64,000 nucleotides of DNA from Beroe forskalii. Its lineage: Eukaryota > Ctenophora > Nuda > Beroida > Beroidae. Positions 24,801-34,500 of the stretch are shown here, piece by piece. The number at the start of each line of letters is the position of its first letter. The stretch's first letter is position 1. The position numbers and the translations under genes were made by a program. The notes under the pieces are model-generated. The model was not told where the DNA came from. It ran no database searches and was given only the letters and a program-made list of their open reading frames with translations. Where the stretch lies: NCBI GenBank assembly GCA_011033025.1, contig WFMF01000004.1:992001-1056000 (forward strand), read 5' to 3'.

Positions 24801-25220
24801 GACGACATAGAGTCTCTGGTGGAGTACGTGCCTATCGGGATGCGCTTCAACATGTCCATGGTGCAGACCATCATGACGCTCATCAAGGAGATGCCGCCAC
24901 GCGGGAAGAAGCTGATGATAATAGCCACCACTTCCAACCCTGGGTTGCTGAAGGAGCTGGGGCTGTACCAGCAGTTCACTCACACCATGACAGTGCCCCT
25001 GGTCCAGTCTGTCTCTGCCATGGTGGAGATCGTGGAGACCCTGGAAGTCTTCTCCCGGGAGGAGGTGGAGGAGCTGCGGCAGGAGTTCGGGGACATCCAC
25101 CTCAGGGTGGGTATCAAGAAACTCATAGACATCTGCATGACAGCCAGGCAGGCCGGCAGCTGGGACACGAGAAAAGCCACCTTCCGGCACCTGCTCAACA
25201 GAGCTGGGGGCATCGTGTGA
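15816..25220 (+). CDS. NSF: Vesicle-fusing ATPase NSF, complete 12-exon gene
   Basis: NSF is the cytosolic AAA+ hexamer that, with SNAP adaptors, disassembles SNARE complexes after membrane fusion. Exons by eye: 15816-15900, 16335-16483, 20630-20800, 21843-21974, 22120-22336, 22560-22654, 22985-23085, 23199-23363, 23574-23683, 23852-24003, 24238-24388 and 24532-25220. They sum to 2,217 nt (738 aa plus stop), close to animal NSF at about 744 aa. Exons 1-5 encode the substrate-binding N domain. D1 has Walker A GPPGTGKT (exon 6), Walker [10 protein letters not shown] (exon 8) and IIGMTNR. D2 is in exons 11-12, with P-loop GETFSGKT and IILDDIES. The start is the first ATG ([13 protein letters not shown]), which follows a possible 5'-UTR acceptor. 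Introns are GT-AG except intron 9, which lacks an in-phase AG. Intron 2 hosts the LTR element. Confidence 0.95.
16925..19650 (-). mobile_element. Copia-type LTR retrotransposon copy (fossil), right arm only
   Basis: Two LTRs of about 180 bp (16,925-17,102 and about 19,471-19,650) start TGTGAATA and end TTCACA on the plus strand. They are flanked by a 5-bp target duplication TAAAT, and the left arm preserves the empty site. On the minus strand, the LTR is followed by a TGGTAGCAGG primer-binding-like stretch. Then comes a long open gag-protease region (19449-18130) with zinc knuckle [14 protein letters not shown] and protease-like [13 protein letters not shown], and an integrase-like remnant (18,110-17,505). 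Integrase following protease suggests the Ty1/copia order. Reverse transcriptase is not seen, so the copy is incomplete and has a few breaks. The nearly identical LTRs and its absence from the other arm point to a recent insertion. Confidence 0.85.
19770..20232. mobile_element. Harbinger-like MITE in NSF intron 2 (right arm)
   Basis: Mirror copy of 5,627-6,087, with terminal repeats GGGATCGTTCACATATTACG and a G/C-rich interior next to each end. It is at the same intronic site as in the left arm, so it was inserted before the arms diverged. Confidence 0.85.
20950..21650. mobile_element. Retroposon-like repeat with ~120-bp internal tandem units, right arm only
   Basis: The unit starts CTAGTCGGTTCCCGTCCTAC, then repeats a block of about 120 bp about four times (CATAAGCAACTC, GGCGAAGGAATTTTG, GGGCGTGGCC, CACGCCCCTCAGGGTGACCC). 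It ends in an ATAAATAAATAAATA / (TA)n tail. The left arm lacks it at about 4,910 (AATGATATGCTTG is the uninterrupted site). A simple-repeat 3' tail suggests an RTE-type SINE or a non-autonomous LINE derivative, but the family is not certain. Confidence 0.7.
22693..22865. mobile_element. Short Harbinger-like MITE in NSF intron 6 (right arm)
   Basis: Mirror copy of 3,650-3,880. The ends GGGATCGTTCACATATTA and ATATGTGAAAGATC match the larger MITE family. Confidence 0.7.
23360..23470. repeat. Two-copy splice-donor minisatellite (right arm)
   Basis: AACAGGTTCACTTCCCTTTTAC occurs twice here (given as a motif with its flank CTGGGAGCATCT after each copy). The first copy is the real exon 8 donor at 23,363/23,364. 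The second, at about 23,425, lies inside the intron. The left arm has four to five copies. Confidence 0.85.
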
Positions 25221-25430
25221 AGTGACAGAGTTGGTGGTATCGTGTGAAGTGGCAAAGATGGGGATGTCGTGAGAGGAGATTCCGTTAATGTGAGACAAAT
25301 GTTAGCAAATAGTTAGGCGGCAGTTAGCTGGTTCTAACTGCGAGTATTTGTGTGTCCCAGGCTCTGGGCTGAATCGCAATCTTTACTGGTTATTTTGAGC
25401 ATATTGTTGATTGTTAATTGTTAAATGTGT

Positions 25431-26044
25431 TTAATTCTTTAATTGGACTCTGCACCAATATGGTATTTTAGAATTTTAATAATGATGTGCATTGTGTAAC
25501 GTTGACCAACCTAAAAAGCTAAAAACTTGAAAGCTGTAAAACTAACCTTTTCATCTCTAAAAACTTTCAAATCCACACACAATTCGATCGCTGTGCACTG
25601 TGCACCATTTCCATTATTTTCCATTTTGCTGACAGGTAGCTGTAGCCTGTAGTTTCAATTAATGATCTCTTATCACTGCTTTGACATGTTGATTATAGTT
25701 TCACTAGCTCGTGATTGGAAAGTGATGTTAAACTGTTAAAGACTAAAGTTTGGTTCTGTAGCCGTTTCACTGCAGTATTTGGTGACTTAATTGACCCTAC
25801 AGTAACTGGAGCACAATTCTTGTTCTTTTGGTTGCTAAATAATCGACAATCATTGACAGTCTCCTGCAGAGAAACGCTCGTGCAAACTGGTGCAATAGTA
25901 AATCTACATATTCACAGGGCATCGTCTACCGGCCCGTATTCTCTATTCTGATGTATTAAAAGTATATAATTTCTATCAATAACATAGCTTTAATAAGAAA
26001 CTCAAGTTATTTTAGCGTTTTAGCTGATGCTCTGATCGTGTGAG
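25431..26044. other. Intergenic region between NSF and NDUFS7
   Basis: It contains the outer part of the NSF 3' flank and the NDUFS7 5' flank. No transposon end, RNA gene or clear promoter motif is recognised. The two genes are on the same strand, about 820 bp apart from stop to start. Confidence 0.5.
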
Positions 26045-27623
26045 ATGACAGTAATACTGCAGAAAGTCCTGCCCCTGTCAGTGCGATGTCTGAGTACTCT
26101 GAGTAGCCGGGCACTTAGCACCCTTCCCTCTAGCGTAGACCCCAACGCTGGCACCGTGCCGAGTGTGGCCCGGGCTGGCAACTACGATCTTGAGAACCCT
26201 GGGGAGATGAAGTCCCGACTGCCGGGTAGGTCGTCCTTGTTATGGTCATCAACAGTAAAACTTAAAAGGCTTCGTTACTTTGTTACTTGACAAACAGTAT
26301 ACACGCATCACACTATCACATGCTCAACTCTTTACTCTCGCCCTTCTTACAGATTTACCTCAAATTTGATTGCATAAAGTAGGTTCCTTCTTTCCGTGAT
26401 TGAGTAATGTACATGACAAGATGATCAGTTTCCCTTCAATACAACTTTGTTTTTTACCACCCTGAAAATTACTCCATAAGGGTCTAACCAATGCCCTATC
26501 CCCGGCATTTGTGGATAACACTGGGGAGTTCGCTGTGACTAGTATCGACCATCTCTTTAACTGGGGGAGAAAGTCGTCCTTGTGGCCCCTCACTTTTGGG
26601 CTGGCTTGCTGTGCTGTGGAGATGATGCACTCGGCTGCGTCTCGTTATGACTTTGATAAGTTCGGTATTGTGTTCAGGGCAAGCCCCAGACAGGCAGACG
26701 TTATGATTGTTGCTGGTGAGTACTGAGATACCTGTTCACTCAGGTGTTAAGATCTAGACAATTCATTGAGTCATGATTAATGCTGCAATGCGTTGAAATA
26801 ATTCGTGTATATCGTTTTTTCGTACTCCTTTTATGTTTCAAAATTTTTAAATCATACAAAAACGAATAACCCCAATACCAAGCTCATACTTAAATGGTAG
26901 AATTACAATGTTGTAAATAGGTAACTTATTAAAAAGCCCATCGCTGGGACTCTCACTAACAAGATGGCGCCTGCTTTGCGACGGGTGTACGACCAAATGC
27001 CCGCCCCAAAGTGGGTTATTTCCATGGGATCGTGCGCTAACGGGGGCGGCTACTACCACTACTCGTACAGTGTCGTGAGAGGGTGCGACAGGTGGGTTTA
27101 TAATGACTAATGAGCTCATACCACTCCCTCTTTCCCTATTTCCCCCAAACTCCCTTATTCCCACACACTCCTTAATTCCCTCACACTCACTAATTCCCTT
27201 ACACTCCCTAATTCCCTCACACTCCCTTATTCCCCTCACACTCTCTAATTCCCCAACACTCCCTAATTCCCTCACACTCCCTAATTCCCCTATTCTTCTT
27301 ACTTTCTTAATTCCCCCAACAATCACTAATTTCCTCACATTACCTTACTCTCCAATACCCCCTGACTCCCTTACACTCCCTAACTCCATTGTACTTTTTA
27401 TTAACTTAATTCCCTAACACCCCTTACACTCCCTCATTCCCTGACACCCCCTAATTCCCCCTCACTCCCTAACTCCACTTCTCACTTTCTCAGGATAGTT
27501 CCGGTTGATATCTATGTTCCCGGGTGTCCTCCTACGGCTGAAGCACTGCTCTACGGCTTCCTTCAGCTGCAGAAGAAGGTCCAAGCTGAGAGGCGCACTG
27601 TCGCTTACTACAGAAGAACTTAG
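26045..27623 (+). CDS. NDUFS7: NADH dehydrogenase iron-sulfur protein 7 (complex I PSST subunit), mitochondrial
   Basis: NDUFS7 carries iron-sulfur cluster N2, the last electron carrier before ubiquinone in respiratory complex I. Exons by eye: 26045-26224/5, 26481-26715, 26947-27091 and 27494-27623, giving 229 aa (human is 213). Exon 1 is Arg/Ser-rich and fits a mitochondrial targeting peptide. The core is unmistakable: [90 protein letters not shown]. All four cluster cysteines are present (the CC pair, GSC and PGC). Intron 3 is canonical and filled with a 14-18-bp minisatellite. Introns 1 and 2 have good GT donors but their AGs are out of phase; the protein requires unusual acceptors. Confidence 0.94.
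27105..27482. repeat. CACTCCCTAATTCC minisatellite in NDUFS7 intron 3
   Basis: Irregular 14-18-bp pyrimidine-rich units (ACACTCCCTAATTCCC) fill the intron up to the exon 4 acceptor. They probably also serve as its polypyrimidine tract. Confidence 0.9.
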
Positions 27624-28485
27624 AGGAGGGAGACTTTGAGTGGGGAGAGACTTTCAGGAGAGAGACTGGAGACTTTGAGTGGAGTGCAAGGATTTAGAGA
27701 GGCATTTGCGAAGCTAAACCACTGAAATTAGCTTGTTAGATGCCTCCATCCTGTAAATTGTAAATAATTAGTAATTCGAGTGTGTTATGTGAGTTTATAC
27801 TCTGTACAGTGCAAACAATGTTTCAGAGTATAGAAAATTTTCGGTTGATGGGAACCTGCGTAAAATTAATTGATAATGCTGAAGACAATTTCCATAAGAC
27901 AGATAAGAGATTGGCATGTTATTATCGTTCCGTGCCACAGCGTTTCCCAATGTCTAACACATGATACTTCACATTGCCGGCTATAAAGTATATGAAGATA
28001 TTTGTTTTGTTAACTTTTGTTAGACCCCATTTAATTGGAACATTCGAGTTCGTATCGCGTTACATCCTGATAAATGAGAACGCGATACGTATCGTGGTGA
28101 GCAGGTGACGGGTCTTGTCACATAGCACCTTGCCCCATAGTGGGCGCACTTTACCTACCTACCGTACTCGAGTATGTGACCATTAGCTGGGGTCTCAGTA
28201 AACTCAAGGAGTTTTGATTGACCCTCAGAATATTTCTTGTTCTGTGGCCCTCAGACCTACTAAAATAATGGAATGAACAACAAAATTTGTAAGTTATTTA
28301 TTAGAATAGTGTTTCACTCGAAGTTTAAACTTTTAACTGATACGAGGAATGTGAAGTTCAGAATATCATGTTATCATTGCCAGCTTTCATCGTTAATCTT
28401 CAGTACACGTTTTTCACGCTACACTTATAAACCTAGATAAGTGTTGAACCTAGGTCATGTATAAACCTAAGTTATTTCTAGGTCT
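27624..28485. other. Intergenic region between NDUFS7 and CSN2
   Basis: NDUFS7 3' flank followed by A/T-rich sequence. The short open frame at 27,782 has no recognisable motif. No element ends were identified. Confidence 0.45.
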
Positions 28486-28595
28486 TGTCTGATTGTCTGA
28501 AGCTATATTATTTTAGGATCATGTCTAATTTCTGAAGCTATATTATTTTAGGATCATGTCTAATTTCTGAAGCTATATTATTTGAGGATCATGTC
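28486..28595 (+). repeat. 35-bp tandem triplication containing the CSN2 start codon
   Basis: The unit CTGAAGCTATATTATTTTAG plus GATCATGTCTAATTT occurs three times with a 35-bp period. ATGTCT falls at 28,521, 28,556 and 28,591. The first two are followed by AAT TTC TGA, making four-codon upstream open frames (MSNF stop). The third is the real CSN2 start. If transcribed, the upstream copies could reduce initiation at the main ATG. Confidence 0.88.
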
Positions 28596-31500
28596 TGATG
28601 ATGACTTTATGTGTGATAGTGATGAGGACTATGACCTACAATACAGGTGATTAATGCTTTAATGATATATAAGCCTTCCAGAACTTTTGGTCATTTTCGT
28701 GCCCAGTGATTGGCAATCAAGGCTGCATCTGAAGATATTTCAAATTTCAATTCTATCTACTAAAATACACTGTAGACATTTCATTTGGACGTCCAAATCG
28801 TCCCAGTTTCATTTTAATCTCTTGAGTTCATTTCTATCTACTCAAATGCACTGTAGACATGGTAGGAAACATTTTGTATCCTAATGCATTACATTGCTCA
28901 GTGATGAGGATGAAGAGGATGAGGAAGACTCTACCTTAGAGAACCAGTATTACAACAGCAAGGCTTTGAAGGAGGAGTCACTCGAGGAAGCTCTCTCAGG
29001 GTTCGCCAAAGTCATCACTTTGCAAAGTGAAAAGGGGGAGTGGGGGTTCAAAGCCCTCAAACAGATGCTCAAGATAAACTTCAAATTGGGTGGGTTTCCG
29101 ACTGCCATGTTTTACAATACGATAATTCAAGATTTCAGGGATTCGTGGAGCCATTCCTTGTAAGTTTCTGTATTTTCCATTATTTCCAGGCAGCTACGAT
29201 GACATGCTGATTAACTACAGAGAGCTGCTGACCTACATAAAGTCAGCAGTTACCAGGAACCACAGCGAGAAAAGCATCAACTCCATCCTCGACTACGTGT
29301 CTGTTAGCAAAAATGTACGTGTTTTAAGACGTGTTACGTTCATTAGAATAGCAATATCCTGGTTAAGGTAACTCTTCCCTGGAAAAGTGGAAAGCTCGAA
29401 ATTTATTCTGTTATTGCATAGAAATTATAGACATTTAACTGTGGTAAGATTCTAGTTTCCTCTGTTCGACTAAAGCCACAACCACACAACCACTTTTCTA
29501 CAGATGGTTTTGCTGCAAGAACTGTACGAGACGACGCTTGCAGCTCTACAAGAAGCTAAAAACGAGCGGCTGTGGTTCAAAACCAATACGAAGCTCGGCA
29601 AACTGTACTTTGATTTGGGGGAGTATTCCCAGTTACAGAAAGTTATAAAGCAGCTACATGCTGCCTGCAAGAACCAGGATGGGTCAGAGGATCAGAAGAA
29701 AGGTACTTCTAACAATTATTTTCTCTGCTGGTTGGAGCAATCTCAGGGGCCCAGAAAAATTACTTCTTTAAGTTAATCGATTAAAAGTCTGGATGGTAAA
29801 AAGTTTTGTTACCGTCAGAAATAATAATGAATTGATATTTTACATCAATTCTGGTCCTGGGGCTCTTCCATGAACACGTTTTTGTATTCTTAAGAACACT
29901 GTCACCTGATATTTTTGGGTAGTTACGAATGCTCTCCAAAAATTTTGTCCATGAAACTCGGACCCTTGTTCGTAAGTTCGTTGATTTACGAGTACTCTTG
30001 GACATTTACGAGTACTCCCTAGAACCCTTCGTAAGTGTGCGTGATTCACTGCTTTTGAGTCCGTGACCCCTCACGCAGTGTTCGTAAGTCAGAATTTACT
30101 CGTAAGTGTACTCGTAAAGTGTGCCAAGTTACGAAAAATCTTACGACCACTCGAGAGGGGTCTTACGAATACTCTTAGCTGCTCTCACTGAAATAAGCGT
30201 GTACCAACTCGTATATGACATTGAATAAATAAAGCTGAATTGTCGATTTTTCGAATGGAAATAAATAAAAGCATCCTTTCAGTCTGTTACACTCTTGTTT
30301 ACATTCACTTGTCATTATATAACAAATCTTCAAGTTCACTGATAGTGATTCATTTTGAGTAATTGGTACATGCTTTCTTCTCCTTGCAATAGCTTTTCAG
30401 TACTTATCAATCGATGACGTAATACAAGATTGATCTATCGAGCCACCGATGATTATTCACACGTATTCCATAATTGTGAGGCTAAGTAAGTAAGTATGGA
30501 GATTGGAGAAGGGAATAAAACTCCTTAGTCCTTATGCTAGAAATGTACAGCATCGATCAAGCGGAAAACGACTTTATCGATCGTCTACGTAGCACAATCA
30601 AGTGAAAGGAAGCATGAAATTAAATTAAACAAAACGTTGTACCAACCGAATTCATGATTTGTGCTTTATACCAATTACCAAATCATTAATGACAATTTAC
30701 CATCTCATCATGCTGTGTACATACAAATACTAAAAGTAATTTAAGATGAGACTAGTGTCAAAAATGTCTGACGCACCTACTTCATATCGGTTTAGACCCT
30801 CGCCCTATAACGGGCTCGGGTTAAAACTGGATACATCCCTCGGGGAAGTTTCCCAAAATGGTCCCGATAGGCCCGTGTCTATGTATTGTAATATAGCAAT
30901 ATGGCTATGAAAAAAACTCGATCAAATAGTCTGTGATTCAATTCAATTTAAAAGATACGGTAAATGAGAAAAGAGAATCTGAAAAAAGGTATATGGGTAA
31001 AAGGGTAAAAGGTATTAGGTAAATAAAGAGGGTAAATAATTTTGCTTACACTGAAGAAAAAGAGAACTCAAAGCAGCTTGACGCGGTTCAAACAGCAAAC
31101 TATACAAACCAACACTGAAATAGGTAATGAAATCGCTACACTCAATTCATAGTACAAACACTGAAACATTGATACAACAACAAGTTTCCATATAAGGAAT
31201 AATGAGGTGCCAAAGGTACGAGAGGAGAGCATCCGCTCTCAAATCCGCGTGAAATACCTACACCCTATTGGTTGGTGTTCATTACACGTGACATTGTCAC
31301 ATGTTTAGAAGTATTCGTAAATCAATGTTCGTGGACAGTGCGCGTGATATTTCAGGATCATTCAAACAGGGTCCAGTGTTTCATGGACACTTTTGGAGAG
31401 TATTCGTAAATCGGGTACCATGTTCGTAGGAGTTACGAGTACTCTTAGGCGATTATTTCATGGAAGAGCCCCTGGGGCAGTCACAAACCAATATCACGTT

Positions 31501-34500
31501 TGCGTAGCGCGCTATGACAATGTTGTGGAATATTGAACTCCTAGCGCGCGCTACACGGTTCCGCATTTGGCCCATTTTGCAGATTTTAGTTCTTCCAAAT
31601 CCAGGGGGCCTTTCGGGAATAGCGGGTGACTAGCGAGACTATCGGGAACTAGCGCACGCAGGCGGAAGGCCAGCGCTTGCTACGATAACTGGCGCAGGAG
31701 AGTCAATAGCTAGAGGAACGATCGCGTAGCTAGCGCAACTAGCGGGTAGCTAGCGCAATTGCGATAGCCACATCACCAAGAGAACGTAACTTGCGCATCC
31801 TTGCGCAAAACTTGCGGGTACAATCTTCCAAAATTCGAACAAATGAATTGGGAAAATCCACAACAAAAATTTGATTGATCACAAATGATAAAAATCTATG
31901 AAAACAAATTAAAGGTGTGAATCGTCACGTTTTGGTACTTTTCTGATGAGTTTTGAAGCTTTATCTACGTCTAGAAAGAATCCTCTTTTTTTCCTTCCTG
32001 ATCCTCTCTTCCTTCATTCCCTTCCTCCCTATCCTTCACTCCCCTTCCTCCCTTCCCTTCCTCCCTTCCCTTCCCTTCCTCCCTTCCCTTCCATTCCCCT
32101 CCCTTCCATTCCCCTCCCTTCCCTTCCTCCCTTCCCTTCCTCCCTTCCCTTCCTCCCTTCCTTCCCTTCCTCCTTCCCTTCCTCCCTTCCTTCTTCCTCC
32201 CTTCCTTCCCTTCCTCCCCTTCCCTCCTCCCTTCCCTTCCTCCCTTCCCTTCCTCCGTCCTTCCTCCCGTCCCTTCCCTTCCTTCCCTTCCATTCCCTCC
32301 CTTCCTCCTTCCTTCCTCCTTCCCTTCCTCCCTTCCCTTCCTCCCTTCCCTTCCTCCCTTCCCCTCCTCCCTTCCCTTCCTCCCTTCCCTTCCTCCCTTC
32401 CCTTCCTCCCTTCCTCCTTCCTTCCTCCCTTCCTTCCTCCCTCCTTCCTCCCTCCTTCCCTCCCTCCTTCCCTTCCTCCCTTCCTTCCTCCCTTCCCTTC
32501 CTCCTTCCCTTCCTTCCTCCCTTCCTTCCTTCCTTCCTTCCCTCCTTCCCTTCCTCCTTCCCTTCCTCCCTTCCCTTCCTCCCTTCCCTTCCTCCCTTCC
32601 CTTCCTCCCTTCCCTTCCTCCCTTCCTTCCTTCCTTCCTTCCTTCCTTCCTTCCCTTCCTTCCTCCTTCCTTCCTCCTTCCTTCCTCCCTTCCTTCCTCC
32701 CTTCCCTTCCTCCCTTCCCTTTCCTTCCTCCCTTCCCTTCCTCCTTCCCTTCCTCCCTTCCTTCCTTCCCTTCCTTCTTCCTTCCCTTCCTTTCCTTCCT
32801 TCCTCCCTTCCCTTCCTCCTTCCTTCCTCCTTCCTTCTTCCCTTCCTCCCTTCCCTTCCTTCCTCCCTTCCCTTCCTCCCTTCCCTTCCTCCCTTCCCTT
32901 CCTCCCTTCCCTTCCTCCCTTCCCTTCCTCCCTTCCCTTCCTCCCTTCCCTTCCTCCCTTCCCTTCCTCCCTTCCTTCCTCCCTTCTTCTTCTTTCTTTC
33001 ATTCTTCCTCCCTTCCTCCCTTCCCTTCCTCCTTCCTTCCTCCTTCCTTCCTCCTTCCCTTCCTTCCCTTCCTCCTTCCTTCCTCCCTTCCCCTTCCTTC
33101 CTCCCTTCCTTCCTCCCTTCCCTTCCTCCCTTCCCTTCCTCCCTTCCCTTCCTCCCTTCCCTCCTTCCCTTCCTCCCTTCCCTTCCTCCCTTCCCTTCCT
33201 CCCTTCCCTTCCATTCCCTTCCTTCCTTCCTTCCTTCCCTTCCCTTCCTCCCTTCCTTCCTCCTTCCTTCCTCCCTTCCCTTCCTCCTTCCCTTCCTCCC
33301 TTCCCTTCCTCCCTTCCCTTCCTCCCTTCCTTCCTCCCTTCCCTTCCTCCCTTCCCTTCCTCCCTTCCCTTCCTCCCTTCCTTCCTCCTTCCCTTCCTCC
33401 CTTCCTTCCTCCTTCCTTCCCTTCCTCCTTCCCTTCCCTTCCTCCTTCCTTCCTCCCTTCCTTCCTCCCTTCCTTCCTTCCTCCCTTCCCTTCCTCCCTT
33501 CCCTTCCTCCCTTCCCTTCCTCCCTTCCCTTCCTCCCTTCCCTTCCTCCCTTCCCTTCCTCCCTTCCCTTCCTCCTTCCCTTCCTCCCTTCCCTTCCTCC
33601 CTTCCCTTCCCTTCCTCCCCTTCCTTCCTCCTTCCCCTCCCTTCCTTCCCTTCCCTTCCCTCCCTTCCTTCCCTTCCTCCCTTCCCTTCCTCCCTTCCCT
33701 TCCTCCCTTCCCTTCCTCCCTTCCCTTCCTCCCTTCCCATAATCCCTTCCCATAATCCCTTCCCATAATCCCTTCCCTTCATCCCTTCCCTTCCTTTCCT
33801 CCCTTCCCTTCCCTTCCCTTTCTCCCTTCACTATCTTCACTACGCTATTGATGGAAAACTTCTACGTAAAGACGCAAGAGAAACAGAGAATGCAAACTGT
33901 GGCGTAACGAAATAAAATAAAAGGTCGAATGGTGTAATTCCCGCGAGTTCTGCGCGCCACGCAGCGCACGTGCCCCAAGATGTAGGACTCTGCATCCAAA
34001 GTCACGTGACCTTAAATTCACGTGTGAAATACGCGCGCATACTATGGAGCCATTTTGTTTTATTTAGTTGTTGGTAGCGTTTCGCTTTTACTTGCGCTGT
34101 GTTGCATAATCAAATCATCCATTTTCATTGTTTGAACTTTGGTCAATATTCGAAAATCAATATATCATCGTTCTTTTCAATTTGATCTCGAGAGATTTCA
34201 ATCTTGTTGCCAAATTGTCATGCATCAATGTCTCAGAAAATTTAGGTATGAACTGTATGATTGTACCCGTAAGATTTGCGCTAGAACGCGCTAGCTACGT
34301 TTCGATGGTGATGTGGCTATCGCAAGCTGCCGCTAGCTATCCACTAGTCGCGCTAGCTACGCGCTAGTTGCGCTAGCGACGCGATAGTTGCGCTAGCTAA
34401 AATTCAAAGAGTCTTTGCTTGCGCGAGCGCTAGCCATACCGCTAGCTAAATTAGTTATGCCCCAGCTGCGCTAGCTGATGTATAGTATGCGATAGCTACC

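Larger units (their letters stand above)
15737..25430. repeat. Right arm of the large inverted duplication containing NSF
   Basis: This arm mirrors 1-7,385 and is longer because it holds an LTR element (16,925-19,650) and a retroposon-like repeat (about 20,950-21,650). Pairing cannot be followed beyond 25,430 because the partner arm leaves the window there. The arm carries the intact NSF gene and lies directly upstream of NDUFS7. Confidence 0.92.

Noticed and set aside
24711-25298. 195-aa frame opposite NSF exon 12
   Set aside because: Shadow of a conserved G/C-rich coding exon; its mirror in the left arm is equally explained by antisense NSF.
31946-33840. Open frames of about 600 aa on both strands
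   Set aside because: They are translations of the pyrimidine microsatellite in every frame; no start context, domains or codon bias.
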